From Candidatus Heimdallarchaeota archaeon (GTDB lineage Archaea; Asgardarchaeota; Heimdallarchaeia; Heimdallarchaeales; Heimdallarchaeaceae): a stretch of 64,000 bases of DNA. The position numbers were made by a program, and so were the translations under genes. Positions 43,914-52,389 of this stretch are shown piece by piece. Positions within the stretch are counted from its first letter, which is position 1; the number at the start of each line of letters is the position of its first letter. The notes beneath the pieces were generated by a model. That model saw only the letters and a program-made list of their open reading frames with translations. It did no database searches and was not told the origin of the DNA. The DNA lies in assembly GCA_030603365.1 (NCBI GenBank), contig JAUVXV010000002.1, positions 1-64,000 on the forward strand, written 5' to 3'.

Positions 43914-44328
43914 GCATATCATAGCCAAATTCGATCAAATTAGAGAAAATATTCAATTAATCGAAGAAAATTTATCTAAAAGTTATGTCGAATTTGAGAA
44001 ACTAGGTATTGTTAAAGATGGCATTTACAAAAGATATGAATATAGTATTGAACTAGTAATCGATATAATATCTTTGATTAATGCAGAATTAAAATTAGGT
44101 ATTCCTAATGGAACTAGTGACATAATAAATCAACTTCTCAAAAATGAAATTTTAGATGAGGGATTAGCAGATATTATTAGAGGAATGAAAGGTTTTCGAA
44201 ATATCCTTGTTCATAGATATGGGAAACTTGATGACAAACTTGCGTATAAGATTATTGTAGAGAATCTATCAGATTTTCAACTATTAGAAAATCAAATAAT
44301 GACTGTGCTTAAAAGAATGCAGAAATAA
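43903..44328 (+). CDS. HepT-like HEPN RNase toxin
   Basis: A 141-residue helical protein of the DUF86/HEPN group with the catalytic RX4HXY motif in RNILVHRYG, preceded by RGMKGF and followed by LDDKLAYKII. The tyrosine of the motif is the known modification target of MntA partners. The start is TTG 43903 inside the upstream gene, so the two are translationally coupled. The module lies between the propeller gene and a second 3' fragment of it. Confidence 0.88.
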   Translation: MKVEHIIAKFDQIRENIQLIEENLSKSYVEFEKLGIVKDGIYKRYEYSIELVIDIISLINAELKLGIPNGTSDIINQLLKNEILDEGLADIIRGMKGFRNILVHRYGKLDDKLAYKIIVENLSDFQLLENQIMTVLKRMQK

Positions 44329-44375
44329 AAGAATTTCAGGTTTTTTGTAAAATTTGTATGGTAATTTAAATAAAA

Positions 44376-44762
44376 TACTTTGAAGCTCCTGAATTATCTC
44401 CTTTTTTACCCAATCCTATAGAATCAGACTGTATCTCTTTAGTCTGGGACAATATTGATGGAGCAATAGAATATTATGTCTACAGGTCTGCTTCGTATAT
44501 TTGGTCAGTTGAAGGATTAATCCCCCTAACTACTGTGGTTACAGCTTCCTATATCGACTCTCTTCCCAATGAAGGATACTACTTCTATGTGATCGTAGCT
44601 AATGACGGTGCAAGAAACAGTACTCATTCCAATTGCGAATATATTGAGTACAAAACAGCTCATGTCCGGGAATTTACCCTAGTTTCTGGTTTGATACTTG
44701 GTGCCTTTGCTTTAGTGTTTGTAGTTACTAGAATACGCAAGAAAAAGTCTAATCCGAACTAG
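44376..44762 (+). pseudogene. 3' fragment of a propeller/FN3 surface protein gene (copy 2)
   Basis: The open frame starts without a start codon and covers the whole last FN3-like domain (FEAPELSPFLPNPIESDCIS, IEYYVYRSASYIWSVEGLIP), the membrane helix and RIRKKKS tail. Bases 44500-44625 look practically identical to 43115-43245 of the intact gene, while other parts differ more, suggesting recent gene conversion. Upstream propeller blades are missing. Confidence 0.9.
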
Positions 44763-44790
44763 TTTTTACTAGTTCTTGCTTTTTTGTTTT
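44756..44790 (+). terminator. Terminator after the second 3' fragment
   Basis: GAACTAGT (44756-44763) and ACTAGTTC (44768-44775) form a perfect 8-bp stem with a TTTT loop, followed by TTGCTTTTTTG. It overlaps the stop codon and matches the terminators of the two related gene ends. Confidence 0.65.
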
Positions 44791-44870
44791 TTTTACCTTC
44801 AGATATGTTAACAATATCTTGAAACAATAAGAAGACTAACCGATATTTTTCTAATTTTTCTCCTACAATA

Positions 44871-44990
44871 TTATCTCCTTAGAACTTCACCTGGAAGTCT
44901 TTTATTTTGTTTTCCTTTTTCTACCACTATTTCTCCATTTACTATCACAAATTCTATTCCTTCTGAAACTTGATGAAGTTCTTCAAATCT
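44871..44990 (-). pseudogene. Copied 3' end of the D-aminoacylase gene
   Basis: On the minus strand the frame reads RFEELHQVSEGIEFVIVNGE and IVVEKGKQNKRLPGEVLRR-stop. The intact gene at 45963 ends with the matching TFEEPHQFSEGIEYVIVNGE and IVVEKGKQNTNMPGRV. The homology runs a few codons further upstream into the 3' end of the gene at 44990, in another frame. No other part of the gene is present. Confidence 0.88.
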
Positions 44991-45892
44991 TATTTTATAT
45001 TTCTGATGAGTCCTTCATTAGTGCTTTTCATCGTTTTCATAATGTTTGACAGTGTTTGAAGTAATTTAGATCTATTTTCCATCGTTATTATTAATTTCAA
45101 CATTTGATCTTGCGAAAATCCTCCTAGCGTACCATGTATTAATCCTCTTGATAATCGATAAACTGACTTACTTGTGATATTTGGATTTGTTCTATGTAAT
45201 GAAACAACAAACTCTTTCCAAGTTTTCTCATATTCTCTGGTTGTTTTCGTAATAGCTTCTATGATAAATTTGGAAAATAGATCTTTACTTTTCTTAGTTA
45301 AACGTTTTTTATTGATTCTACTTTTCATACGACCACGGAGAAACATTCCAGTTCCAGCTAGAGCAACTGTTAGAGAAACTCCTGCAATTATTATCCACAA
45401 ATAGTCATCAAGCCAAGTTCTAGGTTCAAGAGCGAAGAAAACTAACCAGTCTGACTCATATCCTTCTATTGTTGTTTGACCTCCTATCTCTCGATGTACA
45501 TTGAATCTGATTCTCATTTCTAGGTTCACTTTCTCCCAAGCAGGATCATATTCATAAGAAGAAATTGTGTTTAAAGTCTGACCTGTTTGTGTTAGATTTT
45601 CACTAATGATCTCAGTATTTGAGAAAAGAGCACCTAATCTATAATCTATTTCTAAATTGAAAATACATACAGCATCAGAGATAAGTTTAACCAGATTTAT
45701 TTCTATCTCAAACTCATTTGAACCATCTTTTGATTTAACAGAATCAATGTTTACTATAATATCAATAATGGTTTCATTATCAGTGTCGAATGTATGAGTC
45801 ATAGTTGCTCCAAAAACAGAAGTAGACAATGTTGAGATTGTTAGAAATGTGATTAAAATAGAAAAAAGTAGTTTTTTATCTCTAAATCTCAT
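44990..45892 (-). CDS. Single-pass membrane protein with outer and inner domains, unknown
   Basis: A 300-residue protein with a signal peptide (LLFSILITFLTISTLSTSVFG), an extracytoplasmic beta-rich domain (about residues 30-160), a membrane helix (DYLWIIIAGVSLTVALAGTG) and a basic helical cytoplasmic domain of about 110 residues. The layout resembles a receptor or anchor. It lies exactly between the D-aminoacylase gene and its copied 3' end, and its last codons overlap the copied tail. Family not recognised. Confidence 0.65.
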   Translation of the reverse strand: MRFRDKKLLFSILITFLTISTLSTSVFGATMTHTFDTDNETIIDIIVNIDSVKSKDGSNEFEIEINLVKLISDAVCIFNLEIDYRLGALFSNTEIISENLTQTGQTLNTISSYEYDPAWEKVNLEMRIRFNVHREIGGQTTIEGYESDWLVFFALEPRTWLDDYLWIIIAGVSLTVALAGTGMFLRGRMKSRINKKRLTKKSKDLFSKFIIEAITKTTREYEKTWKEFVVSLHRTNPNITSKSVYRLSRGLIHGTLGGFSQDQMLKLIITMENRSKLLQTLSNIMKTMKSTNEGLIRNIK

Positions 45893-45962
45893 TACATAAC
45901 CAAGGTTTCTTTAGTAAAAAAACTTTCGTCCTTAGATTTAACAGCTTGTCAGATTATAACTC

Positions 45963-47591
45963 TTAAACATGTTTTATTACTCTACCTGGCATATTCGTAT
46001 TTTGTTTTCCTTTCTCTACTACTATCTCTCCGTTGACTATTACATACTCTATTCCTTCTGAGAACTGGTGTGGTTCTTCGAATGTTGCTTTATCATATAT
46101 TCTCTCATAATCAAAAATCGTGATATCAGCCCACATTCCTTCTCTAATCAACCCTCTATCAAACAGTCCTAGTTTCTGAGCAGATAAGCTTGTCATCTTC
46201 CTTACAGCTTCTTCAAGTGTTAACAAACCTTCTTCCTTGACATATTTTCTGATAATTCTTGGAAAAGTACCATAAAATCTAGGATGAGGTTTACCATAAG
46301 CCATGATTCCTTCAGGAGCTACTCCCCAACCATCGGTTCCTATTGAGGTATACTTGTTTTTCATTATTCTTCTGATATCTTCTTCACCCATGCTACTGAC
46401 AGTTATCCCTACTTCTCCTTCATTTTCTAGCAGCATATCAAAGATAGTATCTCTTGGATCAGCTTTCCCCTTGATTTTAGTTATTTCATCAACATTCTTT
46501 CCTTCTACATCCTTCCATTCATCTACTTTCACATCGGAGATAAAGATTTTATCAGGTCCTGTTTCTCTATACCAATCATCAAATCCTTCACTTTCATTAA
46601 CCATATCTATTTTGATTTTCTCCCTTAGTTCTTCTGAAGAGAGTCTTTTTAGTGTTTCATCTATCCCACCTTCCATAACCCACGGAGGTAGAAGCGCTGA
46701 CATAGAAGTAGCTCCGCGATTGTAGGGATATTGATCACAGGTTATATCCAAGCCTCTTGTATTTGCTTCTTCTACTAGTTTTAGTGATTCTATACTCTTC
46801 CCCCAATTTCCTTTCCCTGAAGCTTTGAAGTGAGCAATTTGTCCACCACGGCAACCTGATTTCTCAACAATTTCTATGAACTCTCTAACTGCATCAAGCA
46901 ATCCTGAACCTTCATTTCTGATATGAGAAAAATATAATCCTTGGTAATCTGCAACAATCTTTGCTAATTCAATTATCTCTTCAGTTTTTGAGTATACTTG
47001 AGGAGAATAAATTAAACCTGTACTCATCCCAAAAGCTCCTGCCTCCATTGCTTCTTTAGTGAGCTCTTGCATCTCATGTATTTCTATATCTGTTGGGATT
47101 CTGTCTTCATATCCTGGACCTGCAGCTATTCTAATAGGTCCGAAACCAACCAAAGGAACTATATTAGAAGAGATTTTTCCCTTTTCTACCTCTTCCAAAT
47201 ATTCCTTAAAAGTTCTCCATGTTATTTCGGCTGGTTTCACTCCAGGAGGAGCAACCATATCTAAATCTCGCTTAAAAATATCAAAGCCTTTCTCACTTAC
47301 AGGAGCCAGAGAATAACCACATTGACCAACAACTGATGTTGTAATTCCTTGCATAATTATTGACTGTAATTTGTTGTCATAAAGTATGCCTGTATCTGAA
47401 TGGCTGTGCATATCAATGAAACCAGGGCTAATTATTAGTCCGGAAGCATCAATTGTCCTTGTTGCTGAATCTTCTATTCTGTATTGTAATTTAACTATTT
47501 TACCATCTTTTACTGCAATATCTGATTTAAAACCTAAATTGCCAGTTCCATCAAATATTTTTCCATTTTTAATAAGAATATCAAAACTCAT
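45963..47591 (-). CDS. D-aminoacylase / N-acyl-D-amino-acid deacylase
   Basis: A 542-residue amidohydrolase with the D-aminoacylase layout: ILIKNGKIFDGTGNLGFKSD, PGFIDMHSHSDTG (HxH plus Asp), ITTSVVGQCGYSLAPV (Cys zinc ligand region), GAFGMSTGLIYSPQVYSKTE, FSHIRNEGSG, GGQIAHFKASG, CDQYPYNRGATSMSALLPPW and TSIGTDGWGV (catalytic Asp). It hydrolyses N-acyl-D-amino acids or related compounds, possibly from bacterial peptidoglycan debris. The protein is cytoplasmic. The gene is divergent from 47636. Confidence 0.92.
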   Translation of the reverse strand: MSFDILIKNGKIFDGTGNLGFKSDIAVKDGKIVKLQYRIEDSATRTIDASGLIISPGFIDMHSHSDTGILYDNKLQSIIMQGITTSVVGQCGYSLAPVSEKGFDIFKRDLDMVAPPGVKPAEITWRTFKEYLEEVEKGKISSNIVPLVGFGPIRIAAGPGYEDRIPTDIEIHEMQELTKEAMEAGAFGMSTGLIYSPQVYSKTEEIIELAKIVADYQGLYFSHIRNEGSGLLDAVREFIEIVEKSGCRGGQIAHFKASGKGNWGKSIESLKLVEEANTRGLDITCDQYPYNRGATSMSALLPPWVMEGGIDETLKRLSSEELREKIKIDMVNESEGFDDWYRETGPDKIFISDVKVDEWKDVEGKNVDEITKIKGKADPRDTIFDMLLENEGEVGITVSSMGEEDIRRIMKNKYTSIGTDGWGVAPEGIMAYGKPHPRFYGTFPRIIRKYVKEEGLLTLEEAVRKMTSLSAQKLGLFDRGLIREGMWADITIFDYERIYDKATFEEPHQFSEGIEYVIVNGEIVVEKGKQNTNMPGRVIKHV

Positions 47592-47635
47592 TTTACTCAG
47601 AATTTTTTTAAAGAAGATGTATTTAATGTTATGCT

Positions 47636-48289
47636 ATGGAAGAAGCTATAGATACTCCTTACTTATCTGAAGAAGTGGAATTAGATAAAACAGGACCCAT
47701 ACACATCCTCTTCCAATTGATGAAGATTACAGCATGGAGACGTTTTGCTCACCATCCGACTTGCAGTGTATATGAAAATCATTATTATAAAATTGGACGA
47801 GTTACTTTGTGTGTAGGATGCACAAGCCTCTATTCTTCAATCATCTTATCTATGATTTTCTTCTTTTCTTGTATGAACTTCTTCCGTTCGAATCCCTATA
47901 TCTTAGCTTTCACATTTATTATTGGTATTTTAGGTCCTTTCTTTCACTTTGCAATTAGACCTAAGAATAAATGGATTAAGACTATTTTCAGAGTTTCAGC
48001 TGGTATAGCTTTAGGTGCATATATTGGATTAGTCGTTTTAATCAATGTATGGTGGATTAGATTAATCATGCTCTCTTTCATTGTAGGGGGATTTTCGTTA
48101 TATGGGTTAATGCGAGGAAAACGAGCTAATCTGAGATATTGTGAAAGTTGTCACTTGCATTTTGCAGACCCTCCGTGTAACCCTCATAGAAACACTAATA
48201 TTAAGATTAAGAAAATAAATGACTTTGTTGCTGAGCAATTGAAAGAGAAAAAAGACAAGCGAAAAGATAGGAAAAATAAAATTAACTGA
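47636..48289 (+). CDS. DUF2085-like membrane protein
   Basis: A 217-residue protein with four predicted helices. Before the first helix it has FAHHPTCSVYENHYYKIG and LCVGCTSLYSS, a Cys/His pattern like that of DUF2085 membrane proteins. After the last helix it has CESCHLHFADPPCNPHRN, another likely metal site, and a long basic tail (KEKKDKRKDRKNK). It probably binds a metal at the membrane surface; function unknown. It overlaps the 3' end of the next, opposite gene by 8 bp. Confidence 0.65.
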   Translation: MEEAIDTPYLSEEVELDKTGPIHILFQLMKITAWRRFAHHPTCSVYENHYYKIGRVTLCVGCTSLYSSIILSMIFFFSCMNFFRSNPYILAFTFIIGILGPFFHFAIRPKNKWIKTIFRVSAGIALGAYIGLVVLINVWWIRLIMLSFIVGGFSLYGLMRGKRANLRYCESCHLHFADPPCNPHRNTNIKIKKINDFVAEQLKEKKDKRKDRKNKIN

Positions 48290-48698
48290 ATAAATCATAG
48301 AACCAATCAACTAAGGTTTCCCATAGATATTTGATGTAGGTTTGTATATCTAAACCTGAATCTCCAGGTTGAGCAGATGCATGAATATTACTGCCTCCAC
48401 ATGAGCAGCTATCACAGCTGTTACTACAAGCATTATTACAGCTGTTACTACATGCTTCATCGCATCCACAGTCACATGTACAACCACTACATGCTTGCTG
48501 ACACATTTGAGAAATGGAATAACCTATTGCGTAGATAATCCCCACAGCAATCAGACCTAGAACAATTAAACTACTAAATACTATTAGAATAATGATGATA
48601 ATTCTTCTTCTTCTCTTCTTTTTTAGTAATTCAGGATCTACAGGATCTATTGGATAAGGTTGATAATATTGTTCTTCAATTGGGGCTTTTTCGTCCAT
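48282..48698 (-). CDS. Membrane-anchored cysteine-rich protein
   Basis: A 138-residue protein: an acidic/proline N-terminus, a KKKRRRR stop-transfer, one helix (IIIIILIVFSSLIVLGLIAV) and then a 34-residue segment with 12 cysteines, partly in a four-residue rhythm (CDEACSNSCNNACSNSC). A short helical C-terminus with Trp/Tyr follows. By the positive-inside rule the Cys cluster lies outside. It could carry metal, disulfides or covalent modification. No modification enzyme is adjacent. Confidence 0.65.
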   Translation of the reverse strand: MDEKAPIEEQYYQPYPIDPVDPELLKKKRRRRIIIIILIVFSSLIVLGLIAVGIIYAIGYSISQMCQQACSGCTCDCGCDEACSNSCNNACSNSCDSCSCGGSNIHASAQPGDSGLDIQTYIKYLWETLVDWFYDLFS

Positions 48699-48805
48699 TA
48701 TTTTGAGTTAACAAAACTAGGTTAAAAATTTTCTTCTGCTTTTAAGTCATTTTGTGTATTATATTTACAGATAGACAATTAAATGTAAATTTGCAGGTCG
48801 ATTAG

Positions 48806-50584
48806 ATGAGCCAAACTGATAATACTTATAGTCAGATAATATTGGGAACGTTAGTTAAAGATAATACTCTGCTTGTTTTCCCTCATTATATTGACTTAAA
48901 CCCCATCCTTTCTCTCGTATTAAGATTTTTTAAAGAAAAAGAACCAGACAAAAAAATAGGGATTGTATTAGATAAATCAGAATCTTTGTCAATTTTCAAA
49001 GAATTCATTGATCACTACTCTACCCAAATCAATATTTCTCTCTTATCTTCCACTTTAGCACTTGAGAAAAGAAAACGAATGTATGATGAAGGAGAGATTC
49101 TTGTTGTTACTCCCCAATTATTACGAAATGATATACTTCGTCAGATGATATCTCCTGAATCTTTTGCTTTTTTATTTTTTGCTAATGCAGGACAGGTGAA
49201 AGGTAAACATGCCTCTGTTCAACTTATGGAGATATTCCAGAAAAATGCTCTATTTGTAAGAATTGCAGCTTTGGTTCAGGAGAGAATCAATTCTGTTGAA
49301 GATTTAACAGAAATATGTGAGAAATTACTTATCACTAAAATTGAGTATATTGAGGAAAAAGACCAAAAAGTCTCTTCTCTTTACAAAACCTTCGAAGAGA
49401 AAATTACTGTTCCAATTAACAAACCTATCTATGAATTTTGTTTTGAGATTAACAGATATATCCGTGAGTATCAGTCTTTCTTAGAAGACAAAGGAATAAA
49501 CAAACCCTTAGCTGTAAGAAAGGAATTTCCTGATTTTGTCATAAGTCTTCGAAAAGAGTATGATATAGATCAACAACAGATTCTTATTAGAAAAGCAATT
49601 GAACTTATGAATTTTGTAACTATCAAGGAGCTTGTTGAAGCGTCAGGACCCACTGCTGCCTTATCTTATATGGAGAGATTGAAGAAAAGAGAGGAAGATC
49701 AAGAAGAAGATAAGTTGAGTAGCTTGACAACTAAATTTGCTCGAACACCTATTTTTGATGAAATATTTTCGGAAATAAGAAAACTCTCTGAATTAACTCA
49801 ACATCCTAAACTGGAGAGATTAAAACAGCTGATTTTATCTGTTAAAAATAAAACCAATTTTAAGAGGTTCTACATAATTGCTAATCACAAATCTGTTTTC
49901 ACTGAAATAGCGGATTCTTTAGAGGAAATAGGATTAAAAGCTAAGAACTTACCAAAGAGCCGAACCAAGGAGAGACAAAAAGCTTTAGACATTTTCAAAG
50001 AAAAAGAAATTGATGTTCTCATAGCTTCTCATTTCATAAATACAGCGGCAGATGCTGTTATTTTCTATAATGTTCCAACCAAATTTCAAACATATCTAGA
50101 AAGCAAAAAATATTCTAAGAAAGTATTTCTCTTTATTACTCATAGATCTCAAGAAGAGAGAATTTATCATAAATTCCGTAATAGAGAAAAATCTATTGGC
50201 AAAATCATCAATCATACTAAAATTCAAGAAAGATTGATTCAGAATCAACAAATTATTTTTGAGAAATCTATTGAGAAGAAAATGAATTCTAGAACCAAAG
50301 CTTTCGTTAATCTCGCTAAATCTCTATCAAGAACCAGGGAAGGAAGAGCAGAAGAGTCCGAATATACTCAAACTAAGACTAGCGAAACAAGTGCAAAACA
50401 CATTCAGTTTCTTGCAGATTGTTCTTACGATGAAGCTAAACAAATTTCTTCATTATTGAAGGACAAGAATTTAGGGAATTTAGACAAATTGTCAATAGAT
50501 GAAATTGCAGAAATATTCCCTCGATCCAGAGCTATTGAAATAATCGAAAACATAGAAGGAAGGAAATATCTTGTATCAGGTTAA
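48806..50584 (+). CDS. Hef/FANCM-like pseudohelicase with C-terminal HhH-like domain
   Basis: This 592-residue protein aligns by eye with archaeal Hef helicase domains: ILVVTPQLLRNDILRQMI (motif Ib-like, near 98-115), the helical insert before HPKLERLKQLI (about 333-343), and KERQKALDIFKEKEIDVLIAS (about 388-408). The catalytic motifs have gone: no GxGKT in the N-terminal part, FFANAGQVKGKHA where FDEAHRAxGNxA is expected, and no QRxGRxxR. The C-terminus (SYDEAKQISSLLKDKN ... IDEIAEIFPRS) looks like a helix-hairpin-helix pair. It overlaps the XPD-like gene by 14 bp, so they are probably partners in DNA repair. Confidence 0.65.
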   Translation: MSQTDNTYSQIILGTLVKDNTLLVFPHYIDLNPILSLVLRFFKEKEPDKKIGIVLDKSESLSIFKEFIDHYSTQINISLLSSTLALEKRKRMYDEGEILVVTPQLLRNDILRQMISPESFAFLFFANAGQVKGKHASVQLMEIFQKNALFVRIAALVQERINSVEDLTEICEKLLITKIEYIEEKDQKVSSLYKTFEEKITVPINKPIYEFCFEINRYIREYQSFLEDKGINKPLAVRKEFPDFVISLRKEYDIDQQQILIRKAIELMNFVTIKELVEASGPTAALSYMERLKKREEDQEEDKLSSLTTKFARTPIFDEIFSEIRKLSELTQHPKLERLKQLILSVKNKTNFKRFYIIANHKSVFTEIADSLEEIGLKAKNLPKSRTKERQKALDIFKEKEIDVLIASHFINTAADAVIFYNVPTKFQTYLESKKYSKKVFLFITHRSQEERIYHKFRNREKSIGKIINHTKIQERLIQNQQIIFEKSIEKKMNSRTKAFVNLAKSLSRTREGRAEESEYTQTKTSETSAKHIQFLADCSYDEAKQISSLLKDKNLGNLDKLSIDEIAEIFPRSRAIEIIENIEGRKYLVSG

Positions 50585-52367
50585 CGCAGAAGCTGAGGAA
50601 AGCTGGGAGATAGCTAAAATCATCTTCCCATATACTAAAATGAAGGCTCCCCAGAAAAAGATTATTCAATCTATCCTTTCCTCTCCCCAACCCTTACTTA
50701 TTAGTTCTCAAATAGGTGTGGGGAAAACTGCAGCATTACTCACCTCTTTACTATCTCTTAAGAAACCAGATGAAAAAATAGTTATTTTCGTTAGAACAAA
50801 AGCTCAGATTAATGTGTTTCTTAGAGAACTTTCTAATATCTTTAGACAGATAGTTAAACACTGGGATGTACTGGAACAGCATTTCGAGAACTTTCCCATT
50901 TTTGTTCCATTCTTAGGTAAGAATGAACTATGTTTGAAAGCCAAAAAAGACTATCCTGGAGAGTTGTATACACATATCTGTAATCTAACAAGATGTCCAT
51001 TGAAGGCTAAAACACAAAGAGCAACTTTGGATGATATTATCGATTCTGTCAAAAAGCTCTATGAGTCATTTTCTGATGTTATTTCTAAAGAGGATATTTT
51101 AGAAAGTTTAAACTCAGATAAATATTGTCCATATTTCTTTTCTTATTTTCTTTTGCAAAAAGCTGATGTAATAATTACTTCCTATCCCTTTCTTGAAAAC
51201 AGTGCATTGTTCACTCGTTTATTCTACAGTATAGGATCATCAGTTTCTAAAACTCTAATCGCTATAGATGAGGCCCACAACCTCTATAAACCGATAAATC
51301 AAGAAATAACTAAAGCATTCATTGAAAATGCTGCAAAAGAACTTCCTCATAAAATCTATACAGAGGTTCTAGAACTAATCGATAGGCAAGAAGTTATTCA
51401 TAATAAGTTTGATGAGTACAAACTGAAATCCTTGGAAGATGAGCTTTTCACTCTTCTCCAATCTCAGTTAATTCATAATAGTCCTCCAGCTTTTTATGCC
51501 TACATTGTTTATCATTTTCTGCATTCCTCACAAGATAAAATTCTGCTTTCTGATGGTCAGAAGCTTTCAATTGTTAATATACAACCTTCAGATGTTCTCA
51601 CTAAATTCATAGATGCTAGAAGATTTGCATTAATTTCAGGAAGTTTCGAACCTATAAGATCATTTCAACAAATTTTCAAACTTCCTAATTCTAAAATACT
51701 TCAAGTTTTTCCTCCTAAAGAAGAAATTGAAGCTAAATACTATGTCTTATGTAACCAGAAACTAAATGGCAAATATGAAAATAGAAATCATGAATACTAT
51801 GTTCTTATAGCGAGTACTATTCAAACTATCTTTGAAGCAATAGACGGACACACCTTAGTTTTTGTCCCTAGTTACAAATATATTGGAGAACTTGAGGACT
51901 CTGGAGTACTTGAAGCAGATATAATTGAAAGTAGGGAGTTAGATATCACAACACTCCAAGCAATTATTGCTAGTTCTGAGGAAAAGAAGCTTATCATTTG
52001 TGTAACAGGAGGAAAGATAAGCGAAGGAGTCGAATTCTCTGTTCAAGGTAAAAGTCTTATCAAAGGCATTATGTTAACAACATTACCTTTCCCTCCCCCT
52101 TCTCAGGAAAACCAAATAATTCATGACGATCTTCTGAAAAAGTTTGGACCTACTATAGCAAAGGAATTTACAGTAACCATACCGATGGTACAAAGATTAG
52201 CTCAGAGTTTTGGCAGAGCAATTCGAAATAAAGGAGATAGAGCTGTTCACATACTATTAGATCCCCGAGGAACTAGGCTTACACAAGATTTTCCTTTTGA
52301 AAGACATAATTCAATAAAAACCCTAAAATCTAAAATCAGACATTTTTTTCAAATTCCAAGAACTTAA
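50571..52367 (+). CDS. XPD/Rad3/DinG-like Fe-S helicase
   Basis: A 598-residue SF2 helicase: Walker A SSQIGVGKT (45-53), four cysteines at 122, 138, 143 and 187 in the right order for the XPD-type [4Fe-4S] cluster, DEAH box AIDEAHNLY (234-237), motif V-like CVTGGKISEGVEFS and motif VI AQSFGRAIRNKGDRA. It should unwind DNA 5' to 3' using ATP. Translation is likely from TTG 50571 inside the upstream gene, preceded by GGAAGG. A membrane protein gene follows 22 bp downstream on the same strand. Confidence 0.88.
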   Translation: MYQVNAEAEESWEIAKIIFPYTKMKAPQKKIIQSILSSPQPLLISSQIGVGKTAALLTSLLSLKKPDEKIVIFVRTKAQINVFLRELSNIFRQIVKHWDVLEQHFENFPIFVPFLGKNELCLKAKKDYPGELYTHICNLTRCPLKAKTQRATLDDIIDSVKKLYESFSDVISKEDILESLNSDKYCPYFFSYFLLQKADVIITSYPFLENSALFTRLFYSIGSSVSKTLIAIDEAHNLYKPINQEITKAFIENAAKELPHKIYTEVLELIDRQEVIHNKFDEYKLKSLEDELFTLLQSQLIHNSPPAFYAYIVYHFLHSSQDKILLSDGQKLSIVNIQPSDVLTKFIDARRFALISGSFEPIRSFQQIFKLPNSKILQVFPPKEEIEAKYYVLCNQKLNGKYENRNHEYYVLIASTIQTIFEAIDGHTLVFVPSYKYIGELEDSGVLEADIIESRELDITTLQAIIASSEEKKLIICVTGGKISEGVEFSVQGKSLIKGIMLTTLPFPPPSQENQIIHDDLLKKFGPTIAKEFTVTIPMVQRLAQSFGRAIRNKGDRAVHILLDPRGTRLTQDFPFERHNSIKTLKSKIRHFFQIPRT

Positions 52368-52389
52368 ATAGAATACTGGAGAAAATTCT

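Noticed and set aside
46303..47316. Long plus-strand ORFs opposite the D-aminoacylase gene
   Set aside because: They are Ser/Ile/Pro-rich translations of the antisense strand, have no motifs, and the minus-strand frame encodes a full enzyme.
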